Positions 17,813 through 26,431 of a stretch of DNA of 64,000 nt are shown piece after piece. Position 1 is the stretch's first letter. Every line of letters starts with the position of its first letter. The stretch is from positions 128,509 to 192,508 of the forward strand of contig CAZFTJ010000006.1 in NCBI GenBank assembly GCA_964521865.1, given 5' to 3'. Under the pieces are notes generated by a model, which was given only the letters and a program-made list of their open reading frames with translations, had not been told where the DNA came from and made no database searches. This DNA comes from CAYSRJ01 sp964521865. Lineage in GTDB: Bacteria > Spirochaetota > B62-G9 > DRHN01. The translations under genes and the position numbers were made by a program.

Positions 17813-19264
17813 ATGATCGAAGGTTTTAAAAGGAAATGTAATTATTTTGATATCTTATCAGAAGAGTGTGTTGAAGCAATACATCAGGGAAGTCTAGAGA
17901 TTCTTAAAAAAACAGGAATAAGATTTGAAAGTTCAGAAGCTCTCAAACTGTTTAAAAAACACGGGTGTAAAATTGATGAACATTCAATGAGAGTTTTTTT
18001 TCCAAGAGAGATTGTTGAGGAATGCGTTCATGTATGCCCTAATTCCTTCATATCGGAATCACGAAATACGAACCGGGATGTTAAAGTTGGGGATAATAAC
18101 CTATTATTTATTAGTTTTCCGGGTATGCAAACCGTTGATTTAAATACATGGGAACCAAGAAAAGCAACAAGGCAGGACTTTATTGATTTTGTAAGAGTAT
18201 TGGATGCTCTCGAAAATCATCATATCCTAACCGCATACCCGTATTTCGGTATAGTGGATGTCCCAGAGGTTATGTCAACACTTGAAGGTATTGCCATTAA
18301 ACTACTTTATTCTGATAAATGTCAGTTTGTTTCATACCAAAAAGATAGTGAAATTTTCGTTATTCAAATGGCTAAAGCAGCTAAAACAGATGTCATGTCG
18401 ATATGTTGTGCGTCCTCACCATTGACCTTTTACCAAGATGCTGTGAGTGTTGCTTTTCGTTATACAAAAGAGAAAATGCCAATTGTGATTGTTACGGGAT
18501 GTGTCCATGGAGCGACTGGTCCTGTAACCATAGCTGGGTCACTCGTAACTGATAACGCCGAGTTATTAGCCGGAATAGTTTTGGTACAATTACTTAACCC
18601 CGGTAACAGGATGATAACTAACAATTTTACCTTTTCACAAAACATGCGCACTGGTTCCCCTAATTTTGGTGGTGTTGAAAGCTTTTTACACATGTCCGCT
18701 TCGGGACAGCTCGCACGAAAATATGGAATACCTAAATGGAGTGGAATCAGTGGCCTAACTAGCTCAAAAAAAATTGATTATCAATGTGGTTTTGAGAAGA
18801 GCATGCCTGCTCTAATTGCTGCCTTATCCGGACTCTCTCTGGTTCAATTTCACGGTGGATTATTTGGTGAGATAACTGCACATCCCGTTCAGGCGATTAT
18901 GGATGATGACATCGCCGGTATTATCGGCAGGTTCATTGAGGGGATCGCAGTAAATGAAGAAACACTCGCCTTAGATCTCATTAATGAAGTCGGTCCTATA
19001 CCTGGTACATATTTGACAACTTCACATACACGTAAATGGTGGAAAAAAGAACAATACATACCAAAAGTGGTAGATCGGACTGGTTATCCTGATGAATGGA
19101 GAAAAAACGAAAAAAAGGGAATGCTTGAATATGCCATTGATAGATTTGAGTATATACTATCAACGCATAAGGTTGAAAAACCACTTAGCGAAGATCAGCA
19201 TGAAGATATACAAAAAATATTAGAAGATGCAAGGGCATACTATAAGACAAAAGATTTTCTCTAA
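17813..19264 (+). CDS. MttB-family methyltransferase (non-pyrrolysine)
   Basis: A 483-residue TIM-barrel methyltransferase of the trimethylamine methyltransferase superfamily (COG5598). The ATG at 17813 is chosen because it lies 13 bases after the corrinoid gene; upstream in-frame codons overlap that gene. Family features include SLEILKKTGIRFES near the start, the mid-protein GPVTIAGSLVTDNAELLAGI, and IEGIAVNEETLALDLINEVG near the C-terminus. No in-frame amber codon is present, so it lacks pyrrolysine, as in glycine-betaine, proline-betaine and carnitine demethylases. It presumably transfers a methyl group from a quaternary or tertiary amine to the corrinoid protein at 17152. The substrate cannot be told from sequence. 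Confidence 0.92.
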   Translation: MIEGFKRKCNYFDILSEECVEAIHQGSLEILKKTGIRFESSEALKLFKKHGCKIDEHSMRVFFPREIVEECVHVCPNSFISESRNTNRDVKVGDNNLLFISFPGMQTVDLNTWEPRKATRQDFIDFVRVLDALENHHILTAYPYFGIVDVPEVMSTLEGIAIKLLYSDKCQFVSYQKDSEIFVIQMAKAAKTDVMSICCASSPLTFYQDAVSVAFRYTKEKMPIVIVTGCVHGATGPVTIAGSLVTDNAELLAGIVLVQLLNPGNRMITNNFTFSQNMRTGSPNFGGVESFLHMSASGQLARKYGIPKWSGISGLTSSKKIDYQCGFEKSMPALIAALSGLSLVQFHGGLFGEITAHPVQAIMDDDIAGIIGRFIEGIAVNEETLALDLINEVGPIPGTYLTTSHTRKWWKKEQYIPKVVDRTGYPDEWRKNEKKGMLEYAIDRFEYILSTHKVEKPLSEDQHEDIQKILEDARAYYKTKDFL

Positions 19265-19295
19265 TAACAGTAAATATCATAAAAAAGGTTCAGCA

Positions 19296-20681
19296 ATGAA
19301 GATTATAAAAGCTGAAATTCCAGCAATTGAAGATGAGGGCAAGCCTTTAATGGTTACAAAAGAGGAAATCAACTTACACCTTACAAATCTGAGACAGATG
19401 ATGAAGGAAAAGAATTATTCGCATGTCGTAATATACGGTGATCGTGAACACTTTGCGAATCTCTACTATATGACGGGTGGATATGATTCACGTTTTGAAG
19501 AAACTCTTCTCATTATAAGCCAGGATGATATACCTAGATTGATTGTTGGGAATGAAGGATTTAGCTATTCTGAGAATACAAAGCTTGATCATATAAAGGA
19601 ACTTTTTCAAACGTTCAATCTTCAAGGGATGACGAGAGATAAAAAGGTGTTGTTAAAAGAAATACTTTTAAAATGCGGTTTAAATAAAACAGCTACTATT
19701 GGTTTAATCGGTATCAAATATTACGAAGAAGATGAAGTTGAAGACCCTGTTCATACGTATGATATGCCACATTACATTGTGGAGGAAATAAAGAAAATTG
19801 TTCCTCCAAAGAGATTGCAAAATGCAACGGATCTTATGAGTCATCCCGATTATGGACTGCGTAATACCTTGTCTCATCATGAAGTTGCACGTTTCGAGTG
19901 TAATTGCAATTATCTATCAAATCAGGTTAAAAAAATAATGCGTTCAATGCATATAGGTATGTGTGAAACTGATACCCTCTCATCCTTTGATTTCAAAGGC
20001 ATACCTTTTGTCGTCCATCCGACTGTTGGTTTTGGTATAGAACGTGTTTTAATGGGATTGACAAGTCCATCTGCTAACGTGGAGTTGCAAGAAGGAGACC
20101 CAGTTAATATTGGTTTTGCAATTGAAGGTGCAAGTATAGCCCGAACAGGGCTTGCGGTTTCATCGATCGAGGAATTAAATGCAATAGATAATTCAATTCT
20201 GAATGATTTCTATTTTCCATATTACCAGGCGGTAAAAACTTGGTATGAATTATTATCAGTCGGTACATCAACTAAAAAGATTTATTCTGAAGTGATGAAG
20301 TTGGTAGGTAGCGATCGGTTCGGTGTATCACTTAATCCAGGGCATTCAATTCACATCGAAGAATGGATTAATTCTCCATTTCGAAATGACCGAAATCATA
20401 TATTGAGATCAGGTATGGCATTTCAATGTGACATTATAGCCTTCCCTGGTCCACCGTATATTGGAGTTCATGTTGAAGATACAGTAGTTATTGCCGATTC
20501 AAAGCTTACTAGCTTTATAAAAAACGAATATCCAATCACTTATAATAGAATAAGTAAGCGTCGAAAAATGATGCGAGATATCCTCGGAATTTCAGTAACT
20601 GATGATGTTCTACCGTTTTCAAATATACAAGCCGTATTTACTCCATTTTTATTAAATACGCAATACCTTATTGTATCCTAA
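19296..20681 (+). CDS. Creatinase/M24-fold protein without metal ligands
   Basis: A 461-residue pita-bread-fold protein (M24/creatinase superfamily) with an N-terminal domain and a C-terminal domain beginning about residue 190. The ATG at 19296 follows AAAAAAGG; longer frames overlap the MttB gene. In true aminopeptidases two Asp ligands lie in a DxG...D..RT block; here this reads VNIGFAIEGASIARTG, with both Asp missing. The His of NPGHSIHIEEW and the Glu of HVEDTVVIAD are kept. Creatinase has the same fold and works without metal. With an amine demethylase next door, a creatinase-like hydrolysis of an N-methyl compound is plausible but unproven. A second such gene is at 56399. Confidence 0.8.
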   Translation: MKIIKAEIPAIEDEGKPLMVTKEEINLHLTNLRQMMKEKNYSHVVIYGDREHFANLYYMTGGYDSRFEETLLIISQDDIPRLIVGNEGFSYSENTKLDHIKELFQTFNLQGMTRDKKVLLKEILLKCGLNKTATIGLIGIKYYEEDEVEDPVHTYDMPHYIVEEIKKIVPPKRLQNATDLMSHPDYGLRNTLSHHEVARFECNCNYLSNQVKKIMRSMHIGMCETDTLSSFDFKGIPFVVHPTVGFGIERVLMGLTSPSANVELQEGDPVNIGFAIEGASIARTGLAVSSIEELNAIDNSILNDFYFPYYQAVKTWYELLSVGTSTKKIYSEVMKLVGSDRFGVSLNPGHSIHIEEWINSPFRNDRNHILRSGMAFQCDIIAFPGPPYIGVHVEDTVVIADSKLTSFIKNEYPITYNRISKRRKMMRDILGISVTDDVLPFSNIQAVFTPFLLNTQYLIVS

Positions 20682-20756
20682 TCACGTGTAGTATTGTATT
20701 GGTTCACTGGGAATCGGACAAAACGGGGTACTGAGTTAAGGTGTTATTTTTCACTA

Positions 20757-21925
20757 GTGTTACGTCTCAGAAATATATTGACAAAGTCTCTTTATTTTTT
20801 CGAGGATTGAATCGGTTGTCGCCGTCCATATAAAAGGACTGGAATCAGTATTATATTGCTTCACAAAGTGATCGATCTTTGCAGTCAGCTCTTTGACACT
20901 TTTAAAAGTCCCCCGACGAATCGCCTTTTGAGTTACGATATTGAACGAAATCTCTACCTGATTCAGCCAAGAGGCGTATGTCGGCGTGTAATGAACCTGA
21001 TAGCGTGGATGTGCAGCTAGCCATCGTTTCACCGTCGTATGCTTATGAGTGGAGTAATTGTCCACCACCAGGTGAACATTTAAATCATGTGGGACGTTGG
21101 CATCTACATGCTTGAGAAAGCTGAGATATTCCTGATGCCGATGACGCTTCTTGCAGCGTGTGATGACCTGGCCGGTTGCAATGTCTAAGGCAGCGAATAA
21201 GGTGGTAGTGCCATGACGTACATAGTCGTGGGTAATCCCTTCTACATATCCCAAGCCCATAGGCAATAAGGGTTGTGTACGATCCAAAGCTTGGATTTGG
21301 CTTTTTTCGTCCACGCACAACACCATGGCTTTGTCGGGTGGATTTAAATACAATCCGACTATATCTCGAACTTTCTCAATGAAAAATGGATCAGAAGACA
21401 GCGTAAAGCTTCGTTGGCGGTGAGGCTGAAGACCAAAGGCATTCCATATACGATGTACGGTGGGTCGGGACAGGTGAGTTGCTTTCGCTATGGACCGAAT
21501 TGTCCAGTGTGTGCCATCACGAGGCTTGGCATCCAGGGTTTTACGGATGAGTTCTGCCACCTGTGCGTCTGAAATCGATCGTGGCCTCCCGGCACGCATC
21601 TCATCATAGAGGCCGGCAATCCCTTGGTGAAGAAAGCGATTCCGCCATTTGCTGACTGATTGGTGGCTGAGACCGACTTTTTCAGCGATGAGTCTGTTGC
21701 TGGGACCTTGTGCAGCGAGGAGGATGATTCGGGCTCGTATAACCAACCCGTATGGAAGAGAGCGAGAGCGCGTAATGGATTCCAACTGTTTGAGCTCCTC
21801 ATCGGAAAGAGTAATGGGTGTTTTAGGGCGTCCTGTAATCATGGGTATTCTCCTTTGTAGTATAAGGATAAACCCATAATAATATCAACCTAAAACTTAT
21901 TCAAGTTATTTATGAGACAAGACAC
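20757..21925 (-). mobile_element. Complete IS630-family insertion sequence
   Basis: A 1169-bp element flanked by TA on both sides (20755-20756 and 21926-21927), the target duplication of IS630/Tc1-mariner elements. The ends form an imperfect inverted repeat, GTGTTACGTCTCAG versus GTGTCTTGTCTCAT, extending about 26 bases. The transposase stop codon lies within the left repeat. It appears intact and recent. Confidence 0.9.
20760..21842 (-). CDS. IS630-family transposase
   Basis: A 360-residue DDE transposase. The N-terminus carries helix-turn-helix domains (LIAEKVGLSHQSVSKWRNRF and a second at ATHLSRPTVHRIWNAFG). The catalytic triad is visible: Asp in VLCVDEKSQIQ, Asp in HLVVDNYSTHKH, and Glu in WLNQVEISFN. 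A strong ribosome site (AAAGGAG) precedes the ATG at 21842 on the minus strand. Its base composition is clearly more GC-rich than the surrounding genes, consistent with arrival from elsewhere. Confidence 0.93.
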   Translation of the reverse strand: MITGRPKTPITLSDEELKQLESITRSRSLPYGLVIRARIILLAAQGPSNRLIAEKVGLSHQSVSKWRNRFLHQGIAGLYDEMRAGRPRSISDAQVAELIRKTLDAKPRDGTHWTIRSIAKATHLSRPTVHRIWNAFGLQPHRQRSFTLSSDPFFIEKVRDIVGLYLNPPDKAMVLCVDEKSQIQALDRTQPLLPMGLGYVEGITHDYVRHGTTTLFAALDIATGQVITRCKKRHRHQEYLSFLKHVDANVPHDLNVHLVVDNYSTHKHTTVKRWLAAHPRYQVHYTPTYASWLNQVEISFNIVTQKAIRRGTFKSVKELTAKIDHFVKQYNTDSSPFIWTATTDSILEKIKRLCQYISET

Positions 21926-21927
21926 TA

Positions 21928-22392
21928 GAGGATCAGTATGGGTTTATTCTGAACCAGACGGTTATGAGGAAGGTCACGGACGAGAAGATGGCGATTCCCT
22001 TCATAAGGGCGACAAAAGAAAGGTTCCCGCAGTTGAGTAGCTGCAGTTTTGATAAGAACTTCTACACTCCTGCGAACAGAAAGCAGCTTGAGAAGATATT
22101 GGCTCTGGTGGTGTTGCCGAAAAAAGGAAGACGGAGTGAAGAAGAGAGGACATTCGAGAGCTCGGATGAGTTTGTTCGACAGAGGAGGCAACATCCTGCT
22201 GTGGAGTCAGGTATCAATGCCCTGGAGAATCACGGTCTTGATCGCTGCCTCGATCACGGCCTACGAGGGTTCGAGCGCTATGTGGCATTAGCAGTTGTTT
22301 CACGTAATATACATATCCTTGGCGCCATTATCTGGAAAAAGAAATTTAGAAGATTCCAGCGGGAGCAAGCACAAAAGCTTAAGGCGGCTTAG
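21928..22392 (+). pseudogene. ISNCY-like transposase, C-terminal fragment
   Basis: The open frame starts directly at the IS630 border (EDQYGFILNQTVMRK) and continues to 22392. It contains the DDE C-terminal segment HPAVESGINALENHGLDRC, then HGLRGFERYVALAVVSRNI, characteristic of ISNCY-type transposases. The N-terminal half is not found on the other side of the IS630 element, where only about 75 bases separate the M24 stop from the insertion, so the gene was already truncated or was deleted on insertion. Confidence 0.75.
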
Positions 22393-23029
22393 GCTGTCCA
22401 TTCTATCAGCTGCTACAAAGCTGGAGGGATAGAACTGTCCGCATAACACCAAAAACCTTCATTTCCGTAAAATAGCGCTCTGATTTTTCATCTTCCTTGA
22501 TATTGATCCTATTTGTCGGATATGTCTTAGCTGGCAGGAAGCAAAATTCTGTCAGAATTCAGCCGAAAATGGAGTTTTCGGTCAGACACTAATTACTTAA
22601 TCTAAGACCTAAACTATGGGAAAAGACCTGTTCGAGTCATACTCGGCTCTCTATTCTGAATACTTTTCATACAATCTCATTAGTAGTTGATAATATTCTT
22701 CTTAAGTGCTTAACTAAGAAATAGACATAATTTTTAGACAAGCCAGGCACACTTAGCAATAGAAGAAAAATGTCAGAATGCTCATAATCCCATTGTGATG
22801 GCTTCACTGCACACTTCTTCCCTACTTCAATAGTAAAGCCTTTCAACAATTTGTCTCGCAAAAATATAAACTTTACACTATTCCCTCAACAAAATTCCAA
22901 ATCAAATGAACGATATACACATACAAAGTCATACCTGTAAACATGTAATAGCCTACTATTTAAATTTTCGACTCTCTATAGTTGGCCGCATATTAAATAA
23001 CTTTATTTATTAAAATTTAGTGATATTTG
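22393..23029. other. Gene-free stretch between IS debris and cluster C promoter
   Basis: No frame with credible similarity. The first ~200 bases are GC-richer and are probably the right end of the ISNCY-like element; after about 22600 the sequence returns to AT-rich host-like composition. Confidence 0.5.
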
Positions 23030-23086
23030 TTGACAAAAATATTTTAAGTTTATAATATGTAATCGAAAACATGATAACGTTATCAT
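23030..23086 (+). promoter_or_regulatory. Promoter and LacI-type operator of the regulator at 23158
   Basis: TTGACA (23030-23035) and TAATAT (23053-23058) with 17 bases between. Immediately downstream is a perfect 16-bp palindrome, ATGATAACGTTATCAT (23071-23086). The block TAATATGTAATCGAAAACAT is nearly repeated at the second promoter at 24254, suggesting that one regulator controls both. Confidence 0.85.
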
Positions 23087-23157
23087 ATATTATTAATTAT
23101 AAATATTATCTATCTTTCGTATAGATGAAACAATTATTTTTTTAGGAAAGAAATCAT

Positions 23158-24153
23158 ATGAGAATGCGAATGAAAGATATCGCAAAAGAAGCAAATGTTT
23201 CAGTTATTACAGTTTCAAGAGTAATTCATAATAACGGATACGTAAGTAAAGACAAAAGAGAGAGAATATTGAATATAATTAACAAATATAACTACGTAAT
23301 TGATGGTGTGGCACAGAGTCTAAGAAAAGAAAAGACAAATACAATAGGTTTTGTAATGTCACAAATATACCCAGACCCATTCCAATCCACAATCGCCATG
23401 TTTCTTGAGAAAGAAGCAAAGAAAAAAAAGTACAGATTGCTTATAAATAATACATTAGGAAATATTGAAGAAGAAGAAGAAGCGGTAAATTTGTTTATTA
23501 AATATAGAACTGACGGGATTATTTTCAGTTATTTGATGAATATAAGCAATGTTGAAAAAGTTAGGCAAGCAAATATTCCATTTATACTCATTGAAAGAAG
23601 AAAAAACCTTAAGCGAGTCAATGCTATATTGCTTGATAATTACAAAGCAATAGAGATGTCATATAAACATCTTGTTTCAAAAGGAGCAAAGAAGATTGGG
23701 CTTATTGGGGCACATTTGGGCGATGAAGTAGAAAATCAAATCTTTGAGAGTTATAAAAAAATGGTAGTTAAAAGTGGATTAAAATTTGATGAAGATATAG
23801 TTTATTTAGATTGGATGGATTCTAAAACGGGGTATAAAGGCATTTATAAATTTTATAAGAATAAAAAAATACCTGATGCATGTATTATTATTAATGATAT
23901 TACTTCGTTAGGGGCTTTACAGGCATTACATGAGTTAAAAATAAAGGTTCCGGAGGATATACTGATAACTTCAGAAGATAATACATTATCAGAATTTACA
24001 GCGCCCCCTATGACATCAGTGACATTTGGAAAGGAAAGAATTGCACACGCTGCTTTGGAATTAATATTGGGAAGAATTGAAAACAAAATAAATGAAGATA
24101 AACTTGTTTTACTTAAACCAAGGCTTGTAAAAAGAGTATCAACAGGAGATTAA
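23158..24153 (+). CDS. LacI-family transcriptional regulator
   Basis: A 331-residue repressor with helix-turn-helix MKDIAKEANVSVITVSRVIH (about 4-23), hinge, and a ligand-binding domain ending near LVLLKPRLVKRVS. It is monocistronic: a separate promoter with matching operators drives the structural genes 350 bases further on. Its own promoter contains a perfect operator palindrome, so autoregulation is likely. The codon usage is strongly A-rich, unlike the GC-richer corrinoid gene it probably controls. Confidence 0.93.
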   Translation: MRMRMKDIAKEANVSVITVSRVIHNNGYVSKDKRERILNIINKYNYVIDGVAQSLRKEKTNTIGFVMSQIYPDPFQSTIAMFLEKEAKKKKYRLLINNTLGNIEEEEEAVNLFIKYRTDGIIFSYLMNISNVEKVRQANIPFILIERRKNLKRVNAILLDNYKAIEMSYKHLVSKGAKKIGLIGAHLGDEVENQIFESYKKMVVKSGLKFDEDIVYLDWMDSKTGYKGIYKFYKNKKIPDACIIINDITSLGALQALHELKIKVPEDILITSEDNTLSEFTAPPMTSVTFGKERIAHAALELILGRIENKINEDKLVLLKPRLVKRVSTGD

Positions 24154-24230
24154 TGCGAAGGCTCTAGTATTTGTATTCTCTAGGATAAAAATGGGTTTTT
24201 AAAAAAATTAAAGATAATTTGAAATTTTCC

Positions 24231-24375
24231 TTGACAAAGAGATATAGATATTGTAATATGCAATCGAAAACATGTTATCGATTTCATATTGTTAATGTTT
24301 CTATATAAAGAAACAAGTCTAGTCATTACGGTTCGACTTTTTTATTTTTTTAAAAATTATGTTATCGATTACACA
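24231..24375 (+). promoter_or_regulatory. Promoter of cluster C with two operators
   Basis: TTGACA (24231-24236), 17 bases, TAATAT (24254-24259). Operator-like sites ATGTTATCGATTTCAT (24272-24287) and TGTTATCGATTACA (24360-24373) lie 88 bases apart, eight helical turns, a spacing that would allow repressor looping. A long leader continues to the ATG at 24504. Confidence 0.8.
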
Positions 24376-24503
24376 TCAGGTATTTTATAGCAAGAGGTTG
24401 CTTGTAAAATAGATATTTTTTAAAAGAGATTCTAAGTTTTTTATTAGGAGTTAGTAATCTGAAGAGTTTTAACGAGAAAATCAAAAGGAATATGGGGTGA
24501 AAA

Positions 24504-25706
24504 ATGACAAAAACACCAAACGATTGGAGCGGAACAGGTGTTCCTGAAACAGGTTTGCAAGTTGACTATCCAGAAGTTTGTGCGATGTATAGCCTTGAAG
24601 AAATTGAAGCAGTAGTAAAAGCGATGCAGAGTCCTATCTACACATTAAGCAATTATACCAAAATGTTCCAGAAGGAATTTGCAGAGTTCATAGGGAGTAA
24701 GTATGCTTTTGCTGTAACAAATGCTGCGAGTGCATTAGAAATGGCAGCTTATATGATAGGGATTGAGCCAGGCGATGAAGTTATTGTACCTGCAATAACC
24801 TTTTTTTCTACTACTCTGGGAATTCTCAGACTTGGCGGCAAGGTCATCTTTGCGGATATTGATCCAATAACCTATAACCTTACTGCTGAGACAATCGAGT
24901 CTAAAATTACTTCAAAAACTAAAGCAATTTATGTAGTCCACCTTTACGGCCTTCCTGCTGACATGGATTCGATTATGGAATTAGCTAGAAAACATGATAT
25001 CAAAGTAGTTGAAGATTGTGCCCACACTCCTGGGGCAGAATATAATGGTAAAAAAGTAGGTAGTTTTGGCAATTTTGGATGTTTCAGTTTTCACACAGCA
25101 AAAAACATGACAACACTTGGAGAGGGGGGAATGATTACAACAGATGATGATGAGGCAGCAGCAGATATGCCCGCCTTGAGGCATGTTGGAACGAGAGGGT
25201 ATGCAAACCAAGCAAAGTATTGGCTCCCTTATTTCTATGATATTACCAAAGTTAGAGGAAAGATACCGTACAATTTTTGTATGAATGAAATACAAGCTGC
25301 TGTTGGAATAGTGCAGTTAAAAAGATTAAATGTTCTTAATGAAAGAAGAAGGAAAATAGCAAAAAGATTGATAGCGGGCTTAAAAGATGTTAAAGGGCTG
25401 CAATTGCCATATGAGCCAGACAATAGAAGACATGTGTACCATTTATTTCAAATAGTAATAGATGGGGATAGAGATAAATTCATCGAACTCCTTCATGACA
25501 AATATAGTATAAGGACTGCTCCATTATATCCACCAGTTTACTGGTTTAGCATTTATAAGGAAATGGGATACAAGGAGGGCATTGCCCCTATTGCAGAAAA
25601 AGTTTATAAGCAATCCACATGCTTGCCCATGACACCGGCTCTAAACGATTGGCAGATTGATTACATGATAGAGTCTGTAAGAAAATCTATAAAAGAAGCA
25701 ACATAG
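24504..25706 (+). CDS. DegT/DnrJ/EryC1/StrS-family PLP aminotransferase
   Basis: A 400-residue fold-type I aminotransferase of the sugar and cyclitol aminotransferase family. Landmarks: NAASALEMAAYMIG (about 73-86) at the phosphate site, VVEDCAHTPGAEY (168-180) with the PLP-stacking Asp and His, and FHTAKNMTTLGEGG with the Schiff-base Lys at 200. Family members aminate keto-sugars or scyllo-inosose, or run in reverse to remove the amino group. As first gene of cluster C, ahead of a demethylating pair and a sugar-type importer, it may deaminate an amino-sugar or aminocyclitol once its N-methyl group is removed. The function is inferred. Confidence 0.9.
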   Translation: MTKTPNDWSGTGVPETGLQVDYPEVCAMYSLEEIEAVVKAMQSPIYTLSNYTKMFQKEFAEFIGSKYAFAVTNAASALEMAAYMIGIEPGDEVIVPAITFFSTTLGILRLGGKVIFADIDPITYNLTAETIESKITSKTKAIYVVHLYGLPADMDSIMELARKHDIKVVEDCAHTPGAEYNGKKVGSFGNFGCFSFHTAKNMTTLGEGGMITTDDDEAAADMPALRHVGTRGYANQAKYWLPYFYDITKVRGKIPYNFCMNEIQAAVGIVQLKRLNVLNERRRKIAKRLIAGLKDVKGLQLPYEPDNRRHVYHLFQIVIDGDRDKFIELLHDKYSIRTAPLYPPVYWFSIYKEMGYKEGIAPIAEKVYKQSTCLPMTPALNDWQIDYMIESVRKSIKEAT

Positions 25707-25773
25707 GAGAACAATAAATTTCAAACATTTAACCGATTAGGAGGGGGTTAGAAAATGAAGAGGGGGTACATCA

Positions 25774-26397
25774 ATGCCTGATTTTAAAGGTATGGCAGAA
25801 GCACTTATTACAGGGAACGCCGGTAAGGTAAAAGAACTCGTGCAGGAGGCAGTTGATGAGGGTGTTGCACCTCAGAAGACCCTCGATGAAGGCCTTATTT
25901 CCGGCATGGAGGTTGTCGGTGTACGATTCAAGAATTGTGAAATATATGTACCGGAGGTACTCGTCAGCGCGCGGGCGATGAGCGCCGGTATGGAGATTCT
26001 GGAACCGCTCCTTGTAGCATCAGGTGCGAAGTCACGAGGTATTTTTGTGGTGGGAACGGTAAAAGGAGACCTGCATGACATCGGAAAAAACCTCGTTGCT
26101 ATGATGCTTAAAGGAGCGGGATGGAAAGTTGTGGATGTGGGTGTTGATGTTGATGCCGAGAAGTTTGTTCAGACAGCAATTGATGAGGATGCAGATGTTA
26201 TCGGGCTCAGCGCACTACTTACAACAACGATGGTAAATATGAAACAGGTAATCGAGCTTGCCAAAAATAAGGACTGCAAATCGAAGATCGTTGTCGGTGG
26301 TGCTCCGCTTACACAGAATTATGCCAATGAAATTGGGGCCGACGGCTATGCACCCGATGCGGCCACTGCGGTTGAAGTAGTTAATAAATTTATTTAA
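25774..26397 (+). CDS. Methylamine-type corrinoid (B12-binding) protein
   Basis: A 207-residue corrinoid protein of the MtbC/MttC group. Cap domain about 1-85 (MEVVGVRFKNCEIYVPEVL is typical), then the B12 domain with GDLHDIGKN giving the cobalt ligand His101, VVDVGVDVDAEKFV, and VVGGAPLTQNYANEIGADGY. The ATG at 25774 follows GAGGGGG. It is the methyl acceptor for the MttB homologue 34 bases downstream. The coding sequence is visibly richer in G and C (CTCGTC, GCGCGGGCG) than the A-rich genes on both sides, a sign of separate origin or high expression. Confidence 0.94.
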   Translation: MPDFKGMAEALITGNAGKVKELVQEAVDEGVAPQKTLDEGLISGMEVVGVRFKNCEIYVPEVLVSARAMSAGMEILEPLLVASGAKSRGIFVVGTVKGDLHDIGKNLVAMMLKGAGWKVVDVGVDVDAEKFVQTAIDEDADVIGLSALLTTTMVNMKQVIELAKNKDCKSKIVVGGAPLTQNYANEIGADGYAPDAATAVEVVNKFI

Positions 26398-26431
26398 CAG
26401 GTGCTATTTATTTCTGAAAGGATTATTTCAA

